Below, one piece after another: positions 56,165 to 64,000 of a stretch of 64,000 nucleotides of DNA. A model generated the notes under the pieces. It did no database searches and had not been told where the DNA came from. It saw only the letters and a program-made list of their open reading frames with translations. The stretch is from Desulfoscipio geothermicus (GTDB lineage Bacteria > Bacillota > Desulfotomaculia > Desulfotomaculales > Desulfallaceae): assembly GCA_016841645.1 (NCBI GenBank), contig JAENYS010000004.1, forward strand, positions 1-64,000, given 5' to 3'. Position 1 is the stretch's first letter. Each line of letters begins with the position of its first letter. The position numbers were made by a program, and so were the translations under genes.

Positions 56165-57322
56165 TCACGAAGGTGCAAATTCGCACATAACCTCATTGGC
56201 CACCATTAAACCACGCGGGGTTAAGCGCAAGTGATTACCCCGGCGCTCAAGCAGGCCTTTATTTACCAGTGATTCTGCAAGACCAGGGTACACTTCTTCA
56301 AGTGGTCTGCCAAATCGTTGTTTGAAACGCTCCAGATCCAGCCCGCAGGTCATGCGCAGCCCTAAAAAAATAGTCTCAAAGATATCGTTTTCCGGGGTAA
56401 TATTTTCAGACCAGGCCACCGTTAGCGCTCCGGTATTCAGCCCGATGGTGTAATCAATCAGATTGGTCTCGTTTGACATACGCATTTCCCCGAGGCGGGA
56501 GTGAGCCGCCGGACCCAGCCCCAGATATTGTTCGTTATGCCAGTAAACCAGGTTATGGCGACATTCCCGCCCTGACTTGGCAAAGTTAGAAATCTCATAT
56601 TGCTCAAGACCGGCCGACTTTAATATATCAATAGAAGCACGGTACATGGCCAGGCCATCCTCTTCTGCACAGGGTTGCAAAAATCCACTATCCACTTGTT
56701 CTTTTAAAGGCGTACCCTCCTCCAACTGCAGACCGTAGGTAGAAACATGTTCCGGTTGCAAAGCCACCACCTGTTCCAGGCAGCACTGCCACTCGGTAAG
56801 CGTCTGCCCGGGTACCTCGAAGATGAGATCCAAGTTTACATTATCAAAGCCTGCCTCCCTGGCCTGCCGTACTGCCGTGACTGTCTGCGCATGGGTATGT
56901 ATACGTCCCAGAATGCCCAGCGTAGTCTCAGTGCAAGCCTGGGCCCCCAAACTGAGCCGGTTAACCCCCGCCCGGCGCAGAGCGGATAGTTTATCAACAT
57001 CTACCGTACCAGGGTTGGCTTCGATAGTAAATTCCACACCTGGCAATAAAATAAAATGCCCTTTTATAAAAGTTATTATTTCCAAAAGCATGGCAGTTGA
57101 TAAACAAGTTGGCGTACCCCCACCGATAAAAACGGTGGACAAAGGCCACCGTTTATCATGCTTACACCCCACCCGCTGTTCTATCTCCCGGCACAGGCCG
57201 GTAATATAAAGACGGGCGTTCGATTCATTATAGAGATATGAAACAAAGTCACAGTAACGGCACTTACGCACACAAAATGGTACGTGAATATATAGGGCAG
57301 TGGGCAAACTATTTTCAAGCAA
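56165..57322 (-). CDS. hemW: radical SAM heme chaperone HemW-like
   Basis: About 385 residues if TTG at 57322 behind GGGGGG is the start; an ATG at 57346 is the longer choice but has no site. Motif VPFCVRKCRYCDF holds the cluster cysteines, with GGGTPTCL for SAM and the HemN C-terminal domain (WHNEQYLGLGPAAHS). HemW hands heme to respiratory proteins; many proteins named HemN in Firmicutes are this. Lies after lepA as usual. Confidence 0.93.
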   Translation of the reverse strand: MLENSLPTALYIHVPFCVRKCRYCDFVSYLYNESNARLYITGLCREIEQRVGCKHDKRWPLSTVFIGGGTPTCLSTAMLLEIITFIKGHFILLPGVEFTIEANPGTVDVDKLSALRRAGVNRLSLGAQACTETTLGILGRIHTHAQTVTAVRQAREAGFDNVNLDLIFEVPGQTLTEWQCCLEQVVALQPEHVSTYGLQLEEGTPLKEQVDSGFLQPCAEEDGLAMYRASIDILKSAGLEQYEISNFAKSGRECRHNLVYWHNEQYLGLGPAAHSRLGEMRMSNETNLIDYTIGLNTGALTVAWSENITPENDIFETIFLGLRMTCGLDLERFKQRFGRPLEEVYPGLAESLVNKGLLERRGNHLRLTPRGLMVANEVMCEFAPS

Positions 57323-57400
57323 CGCCCTGCCCCCCCGGTTTATCACTTAAGCGAAAAATTAGTTCGTTCTCACCGTCACATAAATAGCGGCTTATCCTGA

Positions 57401-59221
57401 TCACCTCTTATTTTTTTCTTCACCAATGTTTAGCACAGCCATAAACGCTTCCTGGGGTATTTCCACGCTGCCCACCTGCTTCATCCGCTTTTTCCCCTCT
57501 TTTTGCTTTTCCAGCAGCTTACGTTTACGGGTGATATCACCACCGTAGCACTTTGCTAGCACGTCCTTGCGGCGGGCCCGCACCGTTTCCCTGGCTATCA
57601 CCTTGTTGCCGATGGCGGCCTGGATAGGTACTTCAAACAATTGGCGGGGAATCAGACTTCTCAATTTTTCCACAAGGGCCCGGCCCCGCTGGTATGCCTT
57701 TTCCTGGTGCACGATAAAGCTCAAGGCATCGAGAGGTTCCTCATTTACTAGAATATCCATTTTAACCAGTTTAGACTGCCGAAATCCCGCCCATTCATAA
57801 TCCAAGGAGGCGTAGCCCCTGGTTCGCGATTTTAGCTGGTCAAAAAAGTCAAATATAATTTCGCTCAAGGGCAGGTCATATTTAACCATTACCCGGCTCT
57901 GGCTCAGGTATACCATATCCTTGTAAACACCCCGGCGCTCCTGGCTAAGTTCCATCACCGCCCCCACGAATTCCTGAGGCACCATTATGGTAGCCGCTAC
58001 AAAAGGCTCCTCCACCGACACTATGATTCCGCTGACCGGCATCAAGCTGGGATTTTCAATCTCGACAATTTCCCCGGCGGTAGTATTAACCCGGTACATC
58101 ACGCTGGGAGCAGTAGTAATGAGGCTAAGCCCATACTCCCGTTCCAGCCGTTCCTGGATGATTTCCATGTGTAAAAGCCCCAGAAAGCCACATCGAAAAC
58201 CAAACCCTAGTGCTTCGGAGGATTCGGCATCGTAAACCAATGACGCATCATTAAGCTTTAGTTTATCTAGTGCATCACGCAAATCACCATATTCATTGGA
58301 CTCCACGGGATACAACCCGCAGTAGACCATCGGCTTAACCTGGCGGTAGCCCGGCAGCGGCGCAGCGGCGGGCCGGTTGGAATCCGTAATGGTATCTCCC
58401 ACCCGACAATCCCGGGCGTTTTTAATACTGGCCGCTAAAAAGCCCACCTCACCGGCACGCAGTCCGTTAACTAAGGTTGGGGCAGGCTTAAACACCCCCA
58501 ATTCATTTACCTCAAACTCCTTGCCGATGGCCATCATTTTTATGGGCATGCCCTTTTCCAGCCGCCCTTCCATTACCCTAAAGTAGGCAATAACACCCTT
58601 GTAAGAATCATAATGGGAATCAAAAATCAGCGCCTGCAACGGGGCCTTTTGATCACCCCTGGGCGGGGGAATTCTGCGCACAATGGCTTCTAAAATTTCC
58701 TCGATGCCTTCCCCCGTCTTGGCTGAAGCCAGCACGGCATCTTGAGCATCCAACCCGATAACCTCTTCAATTTCGCTTCTGACCCCCTCTGGATTGGCCG
58801 CCGGTAAATCTATCTTATTTATTACCGAAATAATCTCCAAATCGTGATCAATGGCCAGGTAAACATTAGCCAGCGTCTGGGCTTCGATACCCTGGGCGGC
58901 ATCCACCACCAGCAGGGCTCCCTCACAGGAAGCCAGACTGCGGGACACTTCATAGGTAAAATCAACGTGTCCCGGCGTATCAATAAGGTTAAGGGCATAA
59001 TCCTGCCCATCCCTGGCCCGGTAGTTCAGGCGCACAGCCCGCAACTTAATAGTAATGCCACGTTCCCTCTCCAATTCCATGTTATCCAACACTTGCTCGG
59101 ACATTTCCCGCTGGGTCAGCGCACCGGTATATTCCAACAGCCTGTCCGCCAGGGTGGATTTGCCATGATCAATATGGGCAATGATACAAAAATTACGAAT
59201 ATGATCCTGTCTTATTTCCAA
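57401..59221 (-). CDS. lepA: elongation factor 4 (LepA)
   Basis: 606 residues, TTG start behind GGAGAGAGG. G1 [10 protein letters not shown]3 DTPGH, G4 NKID, then EF-G-like domains and the LepA C-terminal domain ([21 protein letters not shown]). A ribosomal GTPase that back-translocates or aids initiation and assembly. Confidence 0.97.
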   Translation of the reverse strand: MEIRQDHIRNFCIIAHIDHGKSTLADRLLEYTGALTQREMSEQVLDNMELERERGITIKLRAVRLNYRARDGQDYALNLIDTPGHVDFTYEVSRSLASCEGALLVVDAAQGIEAQTLANVYLAIDHDLEIISVINKIDLPAANPEGVRSEIEEVIGLDAQDAVLASAKTGEGIEEILEAIVRRIPPPRGDQKAPLQALIFDSHYDSYKGVIAYFRVMEGRLEKGMPIKMMAIGKEFEVNELGVFKPAPTLVNGLRAGEVGFLAASIKNARDCRVGDTITDSNRPAAAPLPGYRQVKPMVYCGLYPVESNEYGDLRDALDKLKLNDASLVYDAESSEALGFGFRCGFLGLLHMEIIQERLEREYGLSLITTAPSVMYRVNTTAGEIVEIENPSLMPVSGIIVSVEEPFVAATIMVPQEFVGAVMELSQERRGVYKDMVYLSQSRVMVKYDLPLSEIIFDFFDQLKSRTRGYASLDYEWAGFRQSKLVKMDILVNEEPLDALSFIVHQEKAYQRGRALVEKLRSLIPRQLFEVPIQAAIGNKVIARETVRARRKDVLAKCYGGDITRKRKLLEKQKEGKKRMKQVGSVEIPQEAFMAVLNIGEEKNKR

Positions 59222-59247
59222 CGATAATTCCTCTCTCCTTGAAGCAA

Positions 59248-59295
59248 GTTCTTAATTCAGATGGAGATTCTTTTACTCCATCTGAATTTTAGAAC
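59248..59295. repeat. hairpin 1 of three between lepA and the MBL gene; dispersed repeat
   Basis: Near-perfect inverted repeat around GATTCTTTT, with inner arms ATTCAGATGGAG and CTCCATCTGAAT. Related in sequence to the hairpin repeats at 24654-24716 and 27376-27432. Confidence 0.75.
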
Positions 59296-59313
59296 TGCAA
59301 ATGCATGATTTAG

Positions 59314-59358
59314 TTGGCGTTTGACTCCCGCCTAAAAGAGGCGGGAGTCAAACGCCAA
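59314..59358. repeat. hairpin 2, perfect 20-bp palindrome
   Basis: TTGGCGTTTGACTCCCGCCT (59314-59333) and its exact complement (59339-59358), loop AAAAG. No U-tract on either side. Lies in the 219-base gap upstream of lepA. Confidence 0.9.
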
Positions 59359-59403
59359 GTTAATCAGGTTAAAAGGTCAGCTCACAATATTATAGCATTT
59401 GCC

Positions 59404-59428
59404 CCCAAAGGTTAAAAGAACCTTTGGG
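59404..59428. terminator. hairpin 3 after the MBL lipoprotein gene
   Basis: CCCAAAGGTT (59404-59413) and AACCTTTGGG (59419-59428), loop AAAAG, just 12 bases after the stop at 59441. On the minus strand it is followed by GGCAAATG, without U-tract. Confidence 0.55.
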
Positions 59429-59440
59429 AAAGGTATAATG

Positions 59441-60622
59441 TTATTGTTTTTTATCATTTACCGGTCTGAACCCGGCGGCCACAGCTTCCGCTTCGGTACT
59501 GAACCATTGCTCGGGTTTGGTATTTACATAACTCGCCTCACCCGGCATATGATATATCTTTTCGCCCTTTGAGTTTATATTCCCCTTAATCAAACCCTGG
59601 CCGCTTTCATCTACGTAGATTTGATCGTTATTTGACGCAGATATGCCGTTGTCATTTTGACCGGTGTTCGACCCGGATCCACTAGGCTGCCGGGATGCGT
59701 CGGAGTTATTTTTACCGGTGGTTACATTGATCTCTCGACCGTCAGTGAGAAAAACAACTGTGCCATTGAGGTCGGTTCTAAATACTTTAATGCCTTGCAG
59801 CCTGGTCAGGGTTTCTTTATGCGGGTGACCATAATCATTACCGGCACCGACACAAATTACCGCATATTTAGGCTGCACTGCTTGCAAAAAAGCTACTGTT
59901 GTTGAAGAATAACTGCCATGATGACCCACTTTAAGAACATCAGCTTGCAAAGAAATGCCGCCCGCCAGTATTTCCGTTTCTGATTGCATCCCGGCATCGC
60001 CCGTAAAGAGGAAACTGACCTCGCCGAAAGTAAGCTTAATTACTGCAGAGTAATTGTTCAAGTCCTCGTATTCGCTGCTGTGCGGAGCCAGCATTACCGC
60101 TTGAATAGCATCGTTATCAACAATTTTAAGACCGGCTTTGGCAGTGGTGATCTTTAATCCATTGTCCTTAACGGCTATCAATACATCTTCAAATGTCCGA
60201 GTTGTATTGGTTACCTTGGGCATATATACCCGGCCAATGGTAACATTTTTGATTACCGTATCCATACCACCAATATGATCTTCGTGGGGATGGGTACCAA
60301 CAAGATAGTCAATTTGTTTAACCCCGGCTTTGTTTAGGTAATTAACCACCTTATCTCCGTCATCGTTATTACCGGCATCTATAAGCATGTTTTGTTTATT
60401 AGGCAACTGTACTAAAATGCTATCAGCCTGGCCAACATCTAGAAAATGCACTTTCAGCTGATCAAATAGTGCTGTTTGGTCATCCCCCGGTTGATTTATT
60501 GAGCCTGGTGAAGAAACAACGTTGGAGACAGACGTATTGTTACAACCGGAGAGAAATAATAGCAAGACAGCAAAGATAACTATGTGCCATAACCCGCTTC
60601 TTCTGTAGCTGTTTTGCGGCAT
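59441..60622 (-). CDS. ComEC-like metallo-beta-lactamase lipoprotein with C-terminal sunset-type domain
   Basis: 393 residues. Lipoprotein signal ending FLSGC (Cys27), then a metallo-beta-lactamase domain of the ComEC/Rec2 type from about 50 to 290 with THPHEDHIGG, LLFTGDAG and KVGHHGSYSST. A Ser/Asn-rich linker (about 295-325) leads to a 45-residue C-terminal domain with IKGNINSKGEKIYHMPG and KPEQWFSTEAEAVAAGFRP, the pattern of sunset domains seen on secreted nucleases. Likely an extracellular nuclease or phosphodiesterase on the outer membrane face; substrate unknown. A DUF3006 gene precedes it, as often happens. Confidence 0.88.
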   Translation of the reverse strand: MPQNSYRRSGLWHIVIFAVLLLFLSGCNNTSVSNVVSSPGSINQPGDDQTALFDQLKVHFLDVGQADSILVQLPNKQNMLIDAGNNDDGDKVVNYLNKAGVKQIDYLVGTHPHEDHIGGMDTVIKNVTIGRVYMPKVTNTTRTFEDVLIAVKDNGLKITTAKAGLKIVDNDAIQAVMLAPHSSEYEDLNNYSAVIKLTFGEVSFLFTGDAGMQSETEILAGGISLQADVLKVGHHGSYSSTTVAFLQAVQPKYAVICVGAGNDYGHPHKETLTRLQGIKVFRTDLNGTVVFLTDGREINVTTGKNNSDASRQPSGSGSNTGQNDNGISASNNDQIYVDESGQGLIKGNINSKGEKIYHMPGEASYVNTKPEQWFSTEAEAVAAGFRPVNDKKQ

Positions 60623-60635
60623 AAGTCACGGCCTC

Positions 60636-60836
60636 CTAATTTTCAAACACTTGATCGGCAAGCTGCTCAATGTATTGTTTTCTCTGTGCTGTGGCTTCCT
60701 GATCCACCGTGACTTGAATATTGATTACATCGCCAGGCCTGGCGCCTTTAGGCAACAATATTTTAGGGATATGAAATATCCTCCGTTTATATTCTATCAA
60801 AGCATACTCTCCTTCAAAACGATCAATTACCAGCAT
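60636..60836 (-). CDS. DUF3006 protein
   Basis: 66 residues: VIDRFEGEYALIEYK, then IPKILLPKGARPGDVINI, the full DUF3006 pattern (a small beta barrel). Usually encoded beside ComEC-like metallo-beta-lactamases, as here, 13 bases upstream. Function unknown. AAGGGAG precedes the ATG. Confidence 0.9.
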   Translation of the reverse strand: MLVIDRFEGEYALIEYKRRIFHIPKILLPKGARPGDVINIQVTVDQEATAQRKQYIEQLADQVFEN

Positions 60837-61270
60837 TTAAACACTCCCTTTGATTATTTTTACCTATTTATGATAACCCAACCGGGCAAGGTATAGCTAG
60901 TTTACTTTAAGCGGCTATTATCTCCGTAACAATGTTAACCATGCCTGGCAATAATTTTTTTCAAGCATGGTTAAAATTCCACTGCAAATCATATTAATGC
61001 ATTTCCATTGAACTATTAGGTATAACCAACAACTATTGATTTTCCTATTCGCTTTATTAATTCCTGTATGTATAGTAAAATAATCAGAAATTACCCTTAA
61101 CCTAAAATTATCCGATAGCTAACTACCGATCTCGTACCCCTGAGAGTATATCTCCCGCGTCTTTAGCGGGAGATATAGCGTGGTTAGCTTCCGGATAAAT
61201 TTTTAATTCAAATAAAGTAACTACGGGTATATATATTCATGAATAGCTGGTGTTAGACAGTTATATCAAA
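60837..61270. other. 434-base region with two strong inverted repeats
   Basis: No gene is seen. TTAACCATGC/GCATGGTTAA (60935-60944 with 60965-60974) forms one hairpin. The second, larger structure at 61109-61197 is listed separately. The rest is AT-rich. Confidence 0.6.
61109..61197. repeat. two-level palindrome, possible structured RNA or mini-element
   Basis: Inner perfect 12-bp stem TATATCTCCCGC (61147-61158) with GCGGGAGATATA (61166-61177). Outer imperfect 18-bp arms (61109-61126 and 61180-61197) with about 15 matches. 89 bases in all, between DUF3006 and the next gene, with no open frame. Confidence 0.65.
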
Positions 61271-61591
61271 TTATGGCCGGTCAATGGCTTCCCACACTTT
61301 TCGCTGAACCGGGGCCAAGCAATGATTAATTTTATCCCGGCTTATGCTATATAATTCACCTGCCTGTTCAACCGGTTTCAGCCAAGTACTGCTGTCAAGC
61401 GATAAACGCAGGGTCTCGCCCATTATACTTATTTCCAATTCATCTCCCGCTGTACGCCAATTAATCAGCGCTAAAGGCTGTTCAGGGATCACCAGACGAT
61501 TAAAATTAATCAGGGCGATATTGATGCCTGAAAAAATCAGGCCAATGCATATACCCATAATGACTAGCATCGATTTAATGGTTAATTGCAT
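61271..61591 (-). CDS. small single-pass membrane protein between spoIIP and lepA
   Basis: 106 residues. One N-terminal helix (MLVIMGICIGLIFSGINIALI) and an extracellular part of about 75 residues (ELEISIMGETLRLS, LDSSTWLKPVEQ). Its place corresponds to yqxA in Bacillus (spoIIP-yqxA-lepA), but sequence likeness is not obvious, so I leave it unnamed. It starts 59 bases after the spoIIP stop. Confidence 0.75.
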   Translation of the reverse strand: MQLTIKSMLVIMGICIGLIFSGINIALINFNRLVIPEQPLALINWRTAGDELEISIMGETLRLSLDSSTWLKPVEQAGELYSISRDKINHCLAPVQRKVWEAIDRP

Positions 61592-61650
61592 ATCTTCACC
61601 AATTAATGTTTTTTAATATATATTTTTACCAAATTAAGCTTTTGATATGC

Positions 61651-62706
61651 TTATTCATTATCCAAATTGCGCTTAACCATCTCTGCCACGGGTCCGGCCA
61701 GCATGCATGCGGTACATACCGCTTCATCCGTGGAGTTACTGACGCTGCCAATTTCAAGCAGTACGGCCCGCGGATGTAAAAACTGATTGTAACGCCCCTC
61801 CTTGATGCGTACACCCAGGCACAGCCCGGAATATTGTTTATTGATTTCGGCCGCAAGTTCCTGGGCAAAGCTGTAGTTTTGCCGCCAGGTGGGAAAAGGC
61901 GACCGGGCATCAGAACCAACGATGATCAACACCGGTGCCACCTGCTGCCCGTCCACGGTTACCAAACTGTCCTCCCGGGACTTGCCCGCGTCACGGTGAA
62001 TATCCAGTACTACCTGCACCGCCGGATTATCCTCCAACAGTTTTTGCAGAGTTTCCTGAGATTTGGTGTAAGAATCGTTATAATTGGCATCGTTAATGGT
62101 ATCGGAGCGGGCTACCAGCACCCCGTATTTTTTTTCCAGCTCATCCTCCAGGGCTTTGGCCACTTGAACCACCCCGCCCCGCTTAGCTGTAAGCCGCTCC
62201 ATTCCGTCAGTGAGGGCATAGGTTTCACCGGTATGGGTGTTATAAATAGCAACTAGGCTTTCCTCAGTAAGTGACGGCGAGGGCAGTACCGCTTCCTGAT
62301 CGTATTGCGTTTTCAGCTCGGGTGCCGACACCAAAACGGTTGGCTCCCCGGACTTAGCCACCTCAGCCAGTAGAGGCATTTGGTAGGCCAGGATACGCAG
62401 CGGACGCTGCGAGTCTGGCTGGAATACCCACATTAGCGGTGCTGTCAAAACACCTGTCCCGGCAACCTGGGGAATATCTTCCTGGCTGCCCGACCAGGAT
62501 AATACCGGTACGGCCACCCGTAAAACACCCCTGAGATCGCGGTCGTTCCACGCCAGCAAAACATTCAATAACCCGTGCCCGGCCTCATTAAAGACGGGAG
62601 ACAAGACAACCAAATAATTAATTAATATTATAGCAAACACCAATAATAATATTGTAAAATAACGCGGTCTGTGCTGGCGATAGCGGTAGTTATATGCTGA
62701 ATACAT
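61651..62706 (-). CDS. spoIIP: stage II sporulation protein P (SpoIIP)
   Basis: 351 residues from ATG 62706 (MYSAYNYRY), with GAAGGAGGG 4 bases upstream; the longer frame is unsupported. A signal anchor near residue 20 (YFTILLLVFAIILINYLVVL) precedes the amidase/endopeptidase domain with YNTHTGETYAL, LDIHRDAG and LEIGSVSNSTDEA (the catalytic His and Glu). It degrades septal peptidoglycan with SpoIID and SpoIIM during engulfment. Confidence 0.95.
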   Translation of the reverse strand: MYSAYNYRYRQHRPRYFTILLLVFAIILINYLVVLSPVFNEAGHGLLNVLLAWNDRDLRGVLRVAVPVLSWSGSQEDIPQVAGTGVLTAPLMWVFQPDSQRPLRILAYQMPLLAEVAKSGEPTVLVSAPELKTQYDQEAVLPSPSLTEESLVAIYNTHTGETYALTDGMERLTAKRGGVVQVAKALEDELEKKYGVLVARSDTINDANYNDSYTKSQETLQKLLEDNPAVQVVLDIHRDAGKSREDSLVTVDGQQVAPVLIIVGSDARSPFPTWRQNYSFAQELAAEINKQYSGLCLGVRIKEGRYNQFLHPRAVLLEIGSVSNSTDEAVCTACMLAGPVAEMVKRNLDNE

Positions 62707-62826
62707 TGCTCCCTCCTTCATCTTTCCTTCAAAAAAACCCATGCTTCCAAACCTGCACAGGCAATGACTTGTCTTATAGTATGCCAAAGTATGGGGAATT
62801 ATTACCATAAAGCTTCCAAAACAACC

Positions 62827-62857
62827 AAACCCCGCCGTTTATATTACGACGGGGTTT
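62827..62857 (-). terminator. terminator of the holin-family gene
   Basis: AAACCCCGCCGT (62827-62838) and ACGACGGGGTTT (62846-62857), 11 of 12 paired, followed on the minus strand by GGTTGTTTT. 99 bases after the stop. Confidence 0.7.
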
Positions 62858-62955
62858 AGCGTGTCCTCCGGCGGAAAAGTAGTTAAACATCGCCGGCTTT
62901 CATTAATAGGTAAATTCTGGCAAGATCACTCACAGTAATATCAATACTTGTCGCA

Positions 62956-63297
62956 TCAGCGCAGTACCGTGGGGACTACGGCATCAATTAACCCGACGAC
63001 GAAGGCCGAAATTAATGCTCCCACCAAACTAACACTGAGCATATTGGGTATAATGAATTGCGCCAGGTATATCACCACGGCTGCGGTAATAAAACCCACG
63101 ATGCCACGATTCTGGGGCGAAATTTTATCGCCCAGCAGCGCCTCGGCAACATAGCCTAGCACCGCAATTACAGCCGCGGCAATCAAAGCACCCGTAAAAC
63201 CGCCACGCACGACAAAACCGGGAGCCAGCCAGCTAACAACTATTAATACAAGTGCTGAAACAACAAAACGAATGGCCAGTCCAATCCATTGTGACAT
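62956..63297 (-). CDS. phage holin family 4TM membrane protein
   Basis: 113 residues, four hydrophobic segments covering nearly all of the protein, with VVSWLAPGFVVRGGFTGAL typical of the family named 'phage holin 4' (YvlD-like). Despite the name these are common chromosomal membrane proteins. AAGGAGGTGAG precedes the ATG. It takes the place of gpr between rpsT and spoIIP. Confidence 0.85.
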   Translation of the reverse strand: MSQWIGLAIRFVVSALVLIVVSWLAPGFVVRGGFTGALIAAAVIAVLGYVAEALLGDKISPQNRGIVGFITAAVVIYLAQFIIPNMLSVSLVGALISAFVVGLIDAVVPTVLR

Positions 63298-63423
63298 TTA
63301 TTTCTCACCTCCTTTTATTGATGCTATAATTATGATTAACCAAAAAACCCGCCCGTATACTAGGCGAAGCTTGCTTTTTTTTTTAGCACATGGTAAAATT
63401 GACGCTGTTGGGAGGTGAAAATA

Positions 63424-63693
63424 ATGCCTAATATTAAATCTGCTGCCAAGCGGGTGCTTACTATCAAAAAACGCACCGAGCGCAACCGGCGCATAAAATC
63501 TACAGTTCGCACAGCTATAAGACGTTTCCACGAAGCAATGGTCTCTGAAAACAAGGAAGACGCTCAAGTAAAACTACGCCGGGCACTTGTTATTATAGAT
63601 AAGGCGGCTACCAAGGGCGTAATGCATAGAAATACTGCAGCCCGTCAAAAATCCCGCCTGACCAAATACTTTAATAAAAATATAGCCGGTTAA
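63424..63693 (+). CDS. rpsT: 30S ribosomal protein S20
   Basis: 89 residues from ATG 63424 (MPNIKSAAKRV), GGGAGGTG 7 bases upstream; an in-frame ATG-like start 9 bases earlier lies in the site. Full-length basic helical protein with KKRTERNRRIKSTVRT and a Lys-rich end. Plus strand, convergent with holA. Confidence 0.97.
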   Translation: MPNIKSAAKRVLTIKKRTERNRRIKSTVRTAIRRFHEAMVSENKEDAQVKLRRALVIIDKAATKGVMHRNTAARQKSRLTKYFNKNIAG

Positions 63694-63709
63694 TAAACTA
63701 CCACCCAGT

Positions 63710-63727
63710 TACGCAAACATGGGTGGT
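63710..63727. terminator. bidirectional terminator between rpsT and holA
   Basis: ACCACCCA (63710-63717) and TGGGTGGT (63720-63727 region, with loop between 63718 and 63719 extended by pairing across GTTACGCAAACA) form a hairpin followed by TAATTTATTTT on the plus strand. Between convergent genes. Confidence 0.5.
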
Positions 63728-63736
63728 TAATTTATT

Positions 63737-64000
63737 TTAAACACATATACTCAAAATAAAAGCTTCCATAGCCGGGTAAAAATCCGCCCGGCCGGTTTTT
63801 ATATTATAATCCAACTCGGTAAGATTGTTTAATGCCTCAACCAACTGCCCCACGGAAAAGTTTTTGCGCTGCGCATTAATTTTTGTATATACAAAGGGGT
63901 GCAATTTAAGGGCGGCTATTATATGCTCCCGGGATTTACCTGCCCGGGCCAATCCTTGCACCTGTAATATCAGCCTAAATTGTCTGGCCACCATACCAAT
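63737..64000 (-). CDS. holA: DNA polymerase III delta subunit HolA, C-terminal part
   Basis: The frame is open to the window edge; about 88 residues visible, ending FILSICV. MVARQFRLILQVQ with LARAGKSREHIIAAL and LHPFVYTKINAQ is the conserved C-terminal clamp-loader domain of HolA. The gene beside rpsT is the usual arrangement. Truncated by the window, not by mutation. Confidence 0.9.
   Translation of the reverse strand: MGMVARQFRLILQVQGLARAGKSREHIIAALKLHPFVYTKINAQRKNFSVGQLVEALNNLTELDYNIKTGRADFYPAMEAFILSICV

Overview
The window reads as a chromosomal segment of a spore-forming, anaerobic, Gram-positive bacterium of the Firmicutes, most likely Peptococcaceae of the Desulfotomaculum/Pelotomaculum lineage. 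The support is sporulation and germination genes (spoVA, gerA, spoIIP, yqfC/yqfD, yhcN), a T-box and CIRCE, sigA-dnaG and dnaK synteny of Bacillus/Clostridium type, a class II (tungsten) benzoyl-CoA reductase gene pair, and selenium genes that need UGA recoding. The species is inference; an aromatic-degrading relative of Desulfotomaculum gibsoniae would fit.

Layout. 1-5.4 kb: bamB-bamC (dearomatising benzoyl-CoA reductase, minus strand), divergent from a cytoplasmic GAF histidine kinase and a NarL-type regulator. Three 30-bp direct repeats at a 35-bp period lie between them. 5.5-7.3 kb: yqfO and trmK. 7.4-19.1 kb: an accessory, spore-related block with an L,D-transpeptidase, a YkoF-like protein, a gerA-type germinant receptor operon, a seven-gene spoVA operon resembling spoVA2mob (two DUF1657, DUF421, spoVAC, spoVAD, spoVAEb, yhcN-like), and two decayed insertion sequences. 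19.1-19.7 kb: five tRNA genes (Val, Val, Glu, Met, Asn) and a truncated tRNA-Val. In Bacillus, dnaG-sigA lies close to trmK-yqfO; here about 12.5 kb separates them.

19.8-30.8 kb: sigA, dnaG, dgt, a flavodoxin-fold reductase with a long structured leader, thpR, the PPDK regulatory protein, ccpN, and glyQS behind a T-box. 30.9-41.2 kb: a DUF4342 protein, recO, corA, then era-cdd-dgkA-ybeY-pgpH-phoH-yqfD-yqfC, nearly all in the ancestral Firmicute order. 41.5-43.2 kb, plus strand: selD and a YedF-like protein. selD carries an in-frame UGA at its active-site position, so SelD is itself a selenoprotein and ordinary ORF calling truncates it.

43.4-48.7 kb: a membrane-anchored protein with 15-residue repeats, floA, an NfeD-like protein, rpsU, a HIT protein, mtaB, rsmE. 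49-60.8 kb: a ferritin-like protein, prmA, the CIRCE-controlled hrcA-grpE-dnaK-dnaJ operon, hemW, lepA, a ComEC-like metallo-beta-lactamase lipoprotein and DUF3006. 61-64 kb: a small membrane protein, spoIIP, a holin-family protein, rpsT, and the 3' part of holA. The spore protease gene gpr, often found between rpsT and spoIIP, is absent there.

Most genes are on the minus strand and tightly spaced, and many use GTG or TTG starts, so several starts were moved to codons with a good ribosome binding site. Several intergenic regions hold strong palindromes without U-tracts, and a related dispersed hairpin repeat occurs two or three times.
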